Shown here piece after piece: positions 1 to 10,771 of a stretch of DNA of 64,000 bases. The notes beneath the pieces were generated by a model that searched no databases, was not told where the DNA came from, and was given only the letters and a program-made list of their open reading frames with translations. Position numbers and translations under genes: made by a program. The first letter of the stretch is position 1, and each line of letters opens with the position of its first letter. Source of the DNA: Penelope pileata (Eukaryota; Chordata; Aves; Galliformes; Cracidae); assembly GCA_013396635.1 (NCBI GenBank), contig WBMW01001708.1, positions 115,448-179,447 on the forward strand, in the 5' to 3' direction.

Positions 1-3000
1 ATAGATACAGGGAGAAGAGACTGAGCTCATTGCTAGATGTAAGCTGTGGGATCCTCGTGCACTCCTCTCTGCCACCCACCACTCTCTGGTTGCTGCTGGG
101 TCAGGAGGTGCTGCACTGCGCTGAGTGAGAGCCTGGGAAAGACGGGGCTCTGGGGCTGAATCCTGATGCTGGGACAGCAACCAGAGCTTTGCCAATGGAC
201 CCACCTTTGTAGAAAGCATATAAACCAAAGAGACAGTAAAAGTAACTGCATTCTTCGTTTAGTGTCGGAAAACTGCTCCTGCAAATGTGTAATTCAGCAG
301 TGGAGATACGGTGCATTGGCACCCGCTGTGAGGGTCTGCAGTGTTCTAACAAGACAACGTGTGCAATTGTCTGCAATGAAAGATTTTTGTAAGCCACCGT
401 TTAAAAATTCAGCATTTCCTTGTTTTGTGATGGTTTATGTTGTTTTGTGTTATTTTTGTTGTTTTTTTGCATTTCAGTTTTGCCATCAGCCGAGATTCAT
501 TATGTTCTCTATGGAAGCATTTGCTCCGGAGAAACCCAAGCTGGGATGTCGTGCGGGTGTCCTTGTTTCAGGTCTCACTCTCAGCTATAGGTCTGGTGAG
601 CAGCTCAAGTTTGGAAACATCCCTTTCTACTTTCTCTTCTCCCCCCCCCAGAATCTCATAACTCTGCCGGTGATTTGCCCAGACACATCTGAACGTGCTC
701 TGTTGGGGTTCTTGTTACACCTTCAGCCACTGTCCAGATAACCACAGCTGTTGGACTCTGCATTATAAAATATATCCAGTTTTATAAGCAAAGTTATCAG
801 CGTTATTTTTCCTCCACTCAGCTGCATTTTCCAGACGCAGACAGGAGAGCACAGCAGATTCAAAGGCAAAGCTTGGCGAGCCGTGCCGTTGGGCAGCATT
901 GAGTCACCTTCTGCATCAGCGCAGAGTGCAGCAAGCAAACTGCGTGGGGAGGAACCTTGTCTATCTCCAGCATGTGAGCCCTCCCCACACAGCTGCTGGG
1001 TCCAGCCCAGTGCTCCTGGCCTGGGTAGAAGCAGGAGTCAACCATTCCATGAGCTGAAGGCCAGGTCTGTGCAAAGGGCTCTGCTTACACCCATGCCTTC
1101 ACCACGTCACTTCTCTGATTGCCTTTGCCACTTCCAGCTGTTACATACCATCTGCACGAGCTCTGTCCAGATTACTAATGAATGCCTTGTTACAGCAGTA
1201 ATTGGCTTCTTATTTAGAAGACTCATGATGATTATAGCACAAGTACATTATCAGCCATAGGGCATCATCTATTTTAAACTGCAGTACACAGGGATGGGGG
1301 TTTATGCGCCTTGATGCGATTTCTATTTCTTTTGTCAAAGCAATTATGTGCATTTGACTGTATATTGCAGTTGTTGAAGCCTCTTATGCAGGAGTTAGTT
1401 GTACACAGAGCAATTTATAAATGGCAATTCACAGAACAGGCAGCAGCACAATGGGACCAGCAAGTGGGCTTAACCAGAGAGGGAACCGAATGCAGGAATT
1501 CACTGTGCTCCCGGGAAATTATCTGCTTTCACTCTCGTGATGGATTACATTGTCAAGCAGTTGTATAATATTCAAGGAAATATCAATAACTTGCTGAGCT
1601 ACTGTGCTGCAAATGGCAGCAGCAGGGCTTAGCGGCGTGCCGATGGAGTCACGGCTGGGCGATGCTCACCTGGGGGCTAAGCAATGCGCAGGGTCAGGAA
1701 TGATTTTCTGCTGCTCCCTACATGGATCATTGCTCTCCGCGGTTATTTCAATGGGTAAAAGCAGCTCTGGCCATCTCCCTTTGTAAAGCCACACAAAGTG
1801 TTTGTGTAAACTAATCTCAGCCTGGATGTCCCAAATGGTGCACACACATTGTGCCTTCAGCTCTCTTCTGCAGCTTACTTGATTAACAAAGCACTAAAAA
1901 CTCTGAAAAAGTTGTTTCAGGGCAGAGCACCTGCCACATCTGCTGTTGAAAAGGAGGTGGGAAGGAGAGGATGGGCTTTGTGGAGTGTTTTTCTTCTTTA
2001 AATACGTACACTTGGTTTCCAAAAGCAGCTGAACCTTAATTTTTGGCTACCATGATAACAGATAACAGAATTTGTTTGATGGGATGTGGCAAACATCAAT
2101 TTTCTGAAAAAAAAAAAAAGGCTACATGGGTGTCTAAAAGGAAACACCCAAAATAATTAGAACAAAAATTGCTTGGGGTTAAATCTCCTGAGAACAATGT
2201 CTTTAACTATTTTTTCTCCCAGTTTCCTTGTTTTATCCATGCACCTCGATAGATCAAAATTTAATGATATTTACAGAATCTGCAACAATTTTTATTCCTA
2301 AAGGAGAGAAAACAAAGAGTGAGGCTGACCTTTCAGTCAGACAATGTTTCTTGGTTTTGCTGTCATTGCTGTCACCATGACTTAGATGCTCCTCGTGTTT
2401 CCTGTGCAAGGACCCACAGCTGGGTGGCAGGAGCTCTGCACCTGGGAGTTTTTGCACACCTGTGGACAGACTCCTGGTTGGCTGCAGTGAGTCCAGCATC
2501 CTCCAGAGGCATTGGACTCCTGGGGTTTGTCCTTGTACAGAAAAACATTCAGGATTTCCAGGAAGACACATGGTTCCCTTAAGCCCAAAGCAGAGGGCAT
2601 TCCCCAGCACCAGGAGAGCAGGTATTTGCAGGACATATGTTGTTGGGGCTCATTCCTGTCACTCAAATAATCAGGGCTGGGTTAACACAGATGATTTTTC
2701 AGGCATTCCGATTTCCAGCAGAAAAATTGGCCCTAAGGGAAATTTTCAGCTAGTTCTTGTTTTGGACTCTGGGTGGCATGGGTGGTTTATTGTAACCTAC
2801 CTGGGCAGTACTTCCAGGAGGTCCCAGGGATGGGTGGGGCCATTGGGTGCTGCTGTGTGGCACTTCAGTAAAATTAACATGGGGAATTAATTACTTCATA
2901 GGGCTCTAGCTCACCTGTGAGCGTCCCACTTGCTGTCTGGAACAAACACTAATGCAATTTTCCTGTTTTCTTTTGTAAAAGTTGTTTTAAACATCAGTTC

Positions 3001-3561
3001 CCTTCTAATTTTTCGGAACCATTCAAACTTTGTTGCCTTCCCCCAGGCACTGGGAATTGGGATTTCCCCACGCTTACTGCATTCCCCTGAAAGCACCATT
3101 ACTGGGAGCAGCTTGTTTTGAATGACGAAATGCTACATTAAGAGTAATTAAATTAGAATGGAACTTAATATATAGAGCTGGTGGTAGGGAAGATGAAGAA
3201 TGGGAGCCTTAATTATATCTGACGGGGTATGTGGCAGCACATCCAAACTCTGTGTATTTTTTTCTCTTGCTTAATATATTCCTACCCAGTTTACAGCATA
3301 GGATGTAGAATTTTGATTAGTTTCAGTGTATTTCAGCAAGTCTGTAAGTGTGATTTTTGTGTGTATGGTTTTGGTGTTGTTTATCCCAAGGAAGGAGATT
3401 CTGACAGAAGAAGCATTTGTGTCCTCTTGAGAGCTAGGTTTGGCTCCTGACTTCTGCACAGACTGCTTGCAGCTTTGCTCTCTTCTCGCCCAGGATAGAA
3501 AAAGAGAGAAAGAATGATCATAGGGGTTAACATTTCCCCAAACATCAATTGTGTACCTGGA
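1..3561. other. Intergenic, no gene recognised
   Basis: Unique-looking DNA. The longest open frame (166-741, plus, 191 codons) has no recognisable domain, a Cys/Phe-rich middle and no homologue I know; it is probably chance. A 13-base A run lies at 2107-2119. A T/G-rich stretch lies at about 420-475. Confidence 0.6.
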
Positions 3562-4077
3562 GGGGACAGCTCTACACTGAGATCTCATTGCCTAGGGGAG
3601 GAGGACTTCTTCAGTCAAAAGGAAAAAACTGGAAGTGAGAACTTTGTTTCCCACCAGATGACTTTTGATTTGTGAGTAGTTGCAGCTGACACAAATATGG
3701 TAGTCTCCTGGATCCTGCTCACAGCATGCAGGGCTCCCTCTGCCAGAACTTGCCCAAATGCCTTTTCGTCAGGCTGCTTTTGGCGACACTCACCAAGGGC
3801 AGTGTCCCAGGTGCCACCTGATGGCCCAGAGCTGGATGCTGGGCACTGTGGTCCAAGGACCCATGCCCTGGTGCTGCCTGGAGCCCATCTCAGTGAGCCA
3901 GGCCAGCTCCGTGCTTCTTCACTTTCTCCAGACTGTGGTGAGTGGCTCCATCTACTGCTGGAGCAGCTGGGAAGTGCTCAAGGAGTCAATTTGCGCAACT
4001 TCACCTCCAGTTTTTTCCTTTTGACTGAAGAAGGCCTCCTCCCCTGGGCAATGAGATCTCAGTATAGGGCTGTCCCC
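3562..4077. repeat. Inverted repeat with 77-bp arms around a 362-bp centre
   Basis: Arm 3562-3638 and the reverse complement of arm 4001-4077 align without gaps with 5 mismatches in 77 bases (94%). The centre is 3639-4000. The layout resembles a small non-autonomous DNA transposon or a fold-back duplication, but no target-site duplication is evident at the outer edges and no transposase is present. The centre shows no recognisable coding frame. Outer ends read GGGGACAGC inward from both sides. Confidence 0.85.
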
Positions 4078-5238
4078 AGCTAATCACACCTTGGCCAATG
4101 CTTTTCTGCTGTTTTTACATGTTTCTCCTGAGCAGTTGTGCCAGGGGGCTGCTGTGCTTCCTGAAGCAGAGGATGAAGGACAAGTGGTCACCCATCTCCC
4201 TGTTTCTATGCTTTGGGGGAGATGTGGGCAGAGTCATGGGACCACAACCGTGGTGTGGTCATGCAGCTTCCATGTGGGTAGGCGAGGATGGTGGAGACAC
4301 CGTGCAGAGCCCTGCATCTCCTGCCTGTGCTCCTGTGCTCAGCACCTCCAGCACCTGCTGCTCCCTGGGACTGCAGAGTGTTCATGATGTCAGTGGGTGC
4401 AGTTCACTGTCCATTTAGTCCAACCTTTGCTTTTCCCCTGTATTAAAGACAGGATATCACCAGCTGTGAAAATCTCTTCTTATTATCTAGTAACTTAGCA
4501 AATAAGGCTGCTTAAAGGAACTTGTCCTCCTGGCATGAGCAGTTACCAAGTTACTGCAGAACACCGTTACTGTCACTGTCTCCTGGGACACTCCCCCTCT
4601 GGAGGCACAGTAATGACACCGTTCCCTTTGCTTGCCTCTGGCGCAGCGCTGCATCCTCTGAGCACCCCATTACACCGGAGTTCCCTCAGGGAAGGAGGCA
4701 GCAGCTGCTCATCCCAGCACGCTGGGGAGCCCTGTGCTCCCAGATGAGCCACTATGGCCTAATAAATAAGACAGCAGACCCCAGGGTCCTTATTTCCTTT
4801 CCTTCCTCCACTCCATTCTCTGACTTTGCTCCTTTTTCCTCTCCAGCTCTCTTCCCCCCTCCCTGCAGTCCCATCATCACCAGAGACCCATTGGGCATGT
4901 GTATAAATTTCCCAATATTGCAATTTCCAAAGCCCAAGTACTATTGGAAAGGCTGGTGTAGGGGATGGCTGGTCATGGTAAATGCTGAATTACTCATGCA
5001 GCAAGGCTGGGGACAGCTGTGAGTCTCTCTGCATTGCCCTGCCCAGAGCTGAGCTGCTGGGGACAGTCCTTGGCTCTGGGCTGGCATGGGAGACTCTGCT
5101 TTTAAAGGTAGTTAAATAAAAATGCAATGAGAAAAGTTATAACTTAGCACTTGAGCTATATGGTATCCTTTTATACAACAGTTTTTAGGGGAGGAATTAA
5201 AATGAAGCACCATGTCCCACTGTAACTGCAGAATATAC
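4078..5238. other. Intergenic, no gene recognised
   Basis: No repeat family or gene was recognised. The longest frame (4522-5022, plus, 166 codons) is low in features and rich in Ser and Pro from CT-rich DNA (for example the pyrimidine-rich stretch 4795-4880). Probably non-coding. Confidence 0.55.
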
Positions 5239-5480
5239 TATAGAGTCATAGAATCATAGAATATTCCAAGCTGAAAGAGACCCACAGGGATCACCGAGTC
5301 CAACCCCTGGCTCCACACAGCACCACCCAAAATCCAAACCCTGTGTCTGAGAGCAGTGTCCAAACACTCTCTGAGCTCTGGCAGTGTGGGACCATGCCCA
5401 CAGCCCTGGGCAGCCTGTTCCATGCCCACCACCCTCTGGTGCAGGACCTTTTCCTAACCCACAGCCTGACCCTTCCCTAA
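5239..5480 (-). mobile_element. CR1 LINE 3' fragment
   Basis: It begins on the plus strand with the reversed octamer tail (TCATAGAATCATAGAAT), followed by the antisense CR1 3' end (CCGAGTCCAACCCCTGG). Further in are antisense coding remnants, the stretch around GGCAGCCTGTTCCATGCCC being the usual HWNRLP-type region. It is 5'-truncated, as is normal for CR1. Same general subtype as the copy at 46738-47330. Confidence 0.88.
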
Positions 5481-5639
5481 GAAGCGAGATGTCAGGATTG
5501 TAAACTCCCATTCATGGCACAGACTGTTCCTCTGGGTGCTGCTGGGATCCTATTTCTGTAGCAAAGAACCAGAAAGGACCTGCCAATGGCTTGGAGATTG
5601 CTGAGCTTTGTCATGAGCACAGGCATGCTGTGCTTTCCA

Positions 5640-6125
5640 TAGAATCATAGAATCCTTAGAGTTGGAAGAGACCTTTAAAGGTCATCCAGTCCAACTCCCC
5701 TGCAGTGTACAGGGGCACCTACAGCTAGATCAGGGCGATCAGAGCCCTGTCCAGTCTGACCTTGAATGTCTCCAGGGATGGGACTTCCACCACAGCTCTG
5801 GGCAACCTGTTCACCAGGGTAGTGAACCAGTGCTTCACTACCCTTACTGTAAAAAATATTTTCCTTAAATTCAACCTAAACCTCCTCTCTTTTAGTTTGA
5901 AACCATTTCCCCCAGCCCTGTCACCACAGACCCCGCTAAAGAGTCTGTCCCCTTCTTTCCTGTAGCCCCCCTTTAGATACTGAAAGGCTGCTGTCAGGTC
6001 TTCCCAGAGCCTTCTATTCTCCAGGCTGAACAGCCCCTGCTCTCTCAGCCTGTCCCGATAGGGGAGGTGTTCCATAAGCTTGTTGAGCTCCCTCTTGCAA
6101 GGAGGTAGGCTTCTCCTCACTGACT
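5640..6125 (-). mobile_element. CR1 LINE 3' fragment with reverse-transcriptase C-terminal remnant
   Basis: It starts with ATAGAATCATAGAATCC and GGTCATCCAGTCCAACTCC. The minus-strand frame 6120-5725 has the typical CR1 ORF2 tail (LREQGLFSLENRRLWEDL, later VVKHW), disrupted by small indels. 5'-truncated and not functional. About 160 bases from the previous CR1 in the same orientation. Confidence 0.92.
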
Positions 6126-6390
6126 CTCTTAATATATAGCCAGAAACTTCATTCTGTGTTCAAATGTGTAATAATTCATGATAATGTGTGTCAGTTCATT
6201 CTCCTACCAACATGACCTTGCCAGTCACACACCTTTCCTCCTTTCCCTCTAACACTTGCACATATAGAGGCAGCTGCTTAAGAAGCCCATGTTTTTCCAG
6301 GCTAATCAAACCAACCTCCTTCCATCTGTTTTTGTACGACTGACTCCCAGCTTCTCTAGTTATCCTAGTAACCCTAATCAGCCCCCCATC
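6126..6390 (-). other. Short spacer with possible CR1-like remnant
   Basis: The stretch 6285-6330 (TTTTTCCAGGCTAATCAAAC) resembles a decayed antisense CR1 segment normally reading TTCTCCAGGCTGAAC. The rest is not recognised. It may be part of one old CR1 interrupted by the AT-rich tract that follows. Confidence 0.35.
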
Positions 6391-6690
6391 TGGCTGAGAC
6401 AGTATATGTAGTATATACTATACAGAGATATGTAAAATACATATAGTATATATAATATATAATATGTGAAATATAATATTTACAAATATATATATAAAAT
6501 AATATAAAACACATAGCATATGTATTAAACATATCATATATACATATCATATAGATATATAATACACTACACATATATGTATATATCTAATATAATTACA
6601 TATTATTATATATATCCTATATTATGTACGATATATTATACATTATAGATTATACATTATATATTAGTGTATATATATACTATATATGAG
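6391..6690. repeat. AT-rich (TA/ATAT) low-complexity tract
   Basis: About 300 bases almost entirely A and T, with many TATATA and ATATAT runs and repeated ACATAT, TATAATAT and ATATCATA words. A decayed TA-type microsatellite, very low melting and able to form cruciforms. The open frame across it (6574-6374) is a low-complexity artefact rich in Tyr and Ile. Confidence 0.85.
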
Positions 6691-6969
6691 ATAAAACTTT
6701 TTCCTTATATCCAGCTGTGTGTCTCATTTTCCCAGCTTCATTACACAGGTCATTGTCCAACCAGCTGGTACTTCTCAGTAATTTCCAGGTGATGAGCTAT
6801 ATATTTATAGCAGAAGGACGTGCGTGCATTTGGTTCCCACATAAATTACATTGTGTTTTATACCAGTGAATTTTTTCTCTCTCCTTACCGCAGTCTTCAG
6901 GATCATGTGCTGCTTCTGCTGTTATCTCACTCCGCCTTCATATTGACGCTACCTCTAAATTATGTCATT

Positions 6970-7300
6970 AGCAGATTTTGTCAGACATCTTCTGCACCCA
7001 AGTAATTAATAAAAATATTGGTCTCAAGACTGATTCTTGAGGAAATCTATTACTAATTTCCCTCCAGCCTGATCCTCGCCCTTGCAGCAGTATGTGTTTC
7101 CATTTTCCTTCACACCCACTCTGCAGTTCACCCAGCTTCCACCCTCCCCATCTGTGCTGATCTCCCAGATGGTGTTTAATCAAATACTTTCTTCAAGCCA
7201 ACATGGATGAGCTCCACTGCACTCTCTGCATCAATAAAGCCAATTATGTCCCTGATCTTACTTTGAAAAGTCCGTACTGCTTGTTACAAAGGTAATTTAT
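6970..7300 (-). mobile_element. Diverged CR1-like fragment
   Basis: The run from AATATTGGTCTCAAGAC to GATTCTTGAGGAAATC resembles the antisense upstream portion of older avian CR1 copies (the segment usually reading ...GATCCTTGAGGAACACC). Later words (AATCAAATACTTTCTTCAAG, CCAACATGGATGAGC) fit the same region. Diverged, boundaries approximate; recognised from memory of the family. Confidence 0.5.
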
Positions 7301-10300
7301 TGCCATTATACTTTTCTTCCAAATTTCATCTGAAATCTTACCTGTTTTTAAGGTCAGATATAAGAGTCTGTCACTTCTCTCCTTCCCTTTCTTCTCTCCC
7401 TTTTGCATTTGCTGTTCTCCCACCATTTGAAGCCATTCCTTTCTGGATAGGTTATCTCAAAATGCTTGTTGCTGTGCAGATGGCCCATGGGGAACTCAGG
7501 AAGGCAGGTGGTTCCTTCCAGATGCTGGATGTGAAATTCATCGAGTGTCAGCCTGACTCTGCTGTACTCCTGCTCTTATTTCCAATCCTGGCCCACAGGC
7601 AGCACCAGTGCTACCTCACTGACAACAAGGTTGGGTGCAAGCACTTGTTTTGCAGTTTTGCTTCCATGCTTCTCCTTGTCTTGCATGACCGGCGATTTTT
7701 GCTTTAACCACTACAGCCCTTGACTTTACAGTTTTCTTCACTGACAGCTCCTTTATGTCTCTCCTTCTTCTCTCTCTGCTCACTTTCATTGCCGTTCCTG
7801 AGGTGTTTGGAGCTCTTTTCCACAGGCATTTCTGCTGGCTGGTGGAACAGATTGTCATTTGTCCTGTCATATGGGACAAGAACAACCTAAGCTTTTGCCA
7901 CATCCAGTGGAAGGCATTCCTTCCACCTCTAACATATCAAAATATATTCTTGGAATAATGAAATTCAGTTGCAACCTTCTTCAGGTTTATCCTTCCATTT
8001 TATTTGATTGACCTATATTTAGAAGAGTCCAACATGTTGTTTCAGTATCAATCTTACCAATGCCATCGATATTCTTCCTTTTATTTTCTCCATCATAATG
8101 CTCCTCCCTGTTTTCCTGCCACATTTTAGGGAACTCCTGACGCTAGGGCAATAGCCTCAGGTAATACCAACCCAATGCCATAAGAGGCATTGTCCACCTA
8201 GAGGACAAAATCTGTGTTACAATGTCTTATGTTTTCTAAGTAATGCCTTCTAAGGATAATTGAAACTAGATCATTCCAGGTTTTCTCTTTTTTTTCTTTT
8301 TAATTTTTATGTTTTCACCTTGGGAGAGCATACAATTCTAACTATTAGAAGGTATTTCTCAAAGTCTGACACTGGTAATCAAGGCTGAAGATAGCTGTAA
8401 GCATGCACAACAAATTTAAAGATACTTCTGTGTCTCTGTGAACCCTTCCTGGGAGGAAAGCAAAAAGAAAACGGGTGTCTATTCTTTTAATTTTATTTAG
8501 CCCCATTCCCTTTTTAGTATACTGAAGCATCTGAGCAGTTTTCCAAATATGTGAAACTCTTTTGATAAAGAAGTGGCTTTAACTCAAATTTAACGTAGGA
8601 TCATGCCGTTGATGTCATTTTCCTTTGCAAAGGGGGCTACAGAGACTGCAAGTTACATCGATTCTGTGACTATTTGTCCAGAAATATAGTGATTCTTCAG
8701 CCAATATTCCAAGAGGAGGGGTGATTCAGGTCACTAGTTAAGGCACCTCTATTCAAGTGTCTACATGTCAACATTTTGTGAGCCGCATGGCTAAACTATC
8801 ATCATAGTCAATGGAGATTGACTCAACAGACCCTGGAAAGCTCTTCACCTTATGCTGTGGTGGACATCCAGGCAGGATTCAGGATCCCACCAGAGACTTC
8901 TAGAGATTTTGGCAGTGCCTAAATTAATTTAGCCTCCAGAGAGCAGTAAGTCCCTTTCAGGTCCTGTGCCACATTCATCTGCACCTTCTGAACCTCACAA
9001 AAGCCTGAAACGGCACCAGATGTGTGTATTAGACAGCTGAAATCCTTCTGTACATTTGTTCTACTGAATAACCCTGAAAACCTCCCAGATGTGAAGATCC
9101 TTGGTTTGCGCTATGGGTGGACCTGCAGTTCTCTAGAGCTAACTGCAAAGTTTCTGGTGGCACGTGCTGGTTTTGATGTCCTTTGGCTGAAGCACAGGTG
9201 AGAAGGCAGCAGCAGCTACTCCCCAGGTGTCCTGAAACTCCCAGGGCTTCCAGCTCTCAGTTGCACGCAACGTCGGCAGGAGAACAAATGGGTATAAAAT
9301 GACCACAAATGCATTTAACCTGGAAATGAATAGGAAGTTTCTAATTATCAAATCATAATGTTCCTGCAGCATTCCCACAGGACCAGTTCCAAATGCTTTT
9401 GAGATAGATTAGTTTATTAAAATGAACTGAAAACAAGGTTGCTGTGGTACTAGGGTAGGAGCCTCACAATGACGGAAGTCTCCTTACTGTCTCTTCAAAG
9501 CCAACATGGGGTTCATAGACTCTGCATTTTACAGAGCAGTTTGGGTCAAAGTTGTGTCCTCCCCTCAGAGAGGCAAAAATGGTTTGGCATTCCTTGGTTT
9601 CATTTTTTGGTGAGATTGATTTTGTTTTGCAATTTCTTTGTAGAAATTTTGAAAACATATCTGCTCTATGAATTAAAAGAAAAAAAAGAAAAAAAATCCA
9701 ACTTATCAGAAATGACAGCCATTCTATGCAACAGAAATTCCAATATTTAATTAATTTTAACTGTAACCATAAATTAAGAAAGATTGTGATATTGCAGTTC
9801 TTTCTCTGCATTCAGTATAACTTGCTGACAAAGCAGTAATTTGACTTACATATCCACTTGATACTTCTCCGCTCCACTGAGTAAAACATGCTACCATATA
9901 TTAAAAATGCATCAATTAGGATCAGCTACTTTGCTGCTCACAGAACTTGTGAACTTTCCATGGTGTCTCAGGAAGCCTTGAGAAGGATTCACTTGAAGTG
10001 GTTGCAGTGGAGAGGACCTTTTGAAGGATGCCATTTGCAAGGGATTGTTGACTCTTTCTTTGATTTCTCTGTCTGAGAGCACATCCCACTCAGATGAGAG
10101 TGGAATTAAAGCTGAAAAAAATGAAATGATGTTCTTGAACAGATTCTAGGAAACCATGAATTTTACTGCTAATGTGAAGATAAAAATAGAAAATGCTTCA
10201 GTTGTCCTCACTAAGATCATTCTGAAATGAATTTAACTGCAGATTTCAATATTCCTTTCACATTGTGCTCATTATAAAGCCTTGCAAACCCATTCCTGCC

Positions 10301-10714
10301 TGGTTTCTGTGGTACTTATCACAGCCCACATCATCACAACATCAGAGGAACTCATAGATGTAAAAAGCATTACCTGTTAGTGGTCTTTTATCCACACAAA
10401 ATTCTTAAGATGTAGCTGGCAATATTTTATCTGATGCTCTTATAGTACAATGAACTTGGCATTTCTTTAAATTTAGTAGCAAAAGGTACTTTTTAATGGG
10501 ATCAGTGCCTTCAGGAACACTCCAGATAAGCAATAATCCTGCAGTTAGTGTAGAAATGGGTTAAAGATCTTTTGATATGGAGATACTGAAGAAAAATGAA
10601 GGTGTTCACCTTCTGTGTTTATGAAGAAATCCACAAAATCAGCTGAAAGTTATCAATATCTCAGAAAAAGCAAAGGCCCCAAATCTCCAGCTTTCTAGAC
10701 CCCCCCGCCCCTTT
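7301..10714. other. Intergenic, no gene recognised
   Basis: No coding region or confident repeat. The part 7300-7700 could continue the old CR1-like element. T-rich stretch at about 8281-8312 and A-rich stretch at 9676-9699. Frames of up to 135 codons show no family features. Confidence 0.55.
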
Positions 10715-10760
10715 NNNNNNNNNNNNNNNNNNNNNNNNNNNNNNNNNNNNNNNNNNNNNN
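10715..10760. other. Assembly gap, 46 N
   Basis: A run of 46 unresolved bases. The left flank ends in a C-rich stretch (ACCCCCCCGCCCCTTT) and the right flank begins with 11 T, so the missing sequence is probably a pyrimidine-rich tract that could not be assembled. The true length may differ from 46. Confidence 0.98.
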
Positions 10761-10771
10761 TTTTTTTTTTT

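Noticed and set aside
166..741. 191-codon plus-strand open frame
   Set aside because: Composition follows T/G-rich DNA, with no motif recognised and a hydrophobic middle from a T-rich run.
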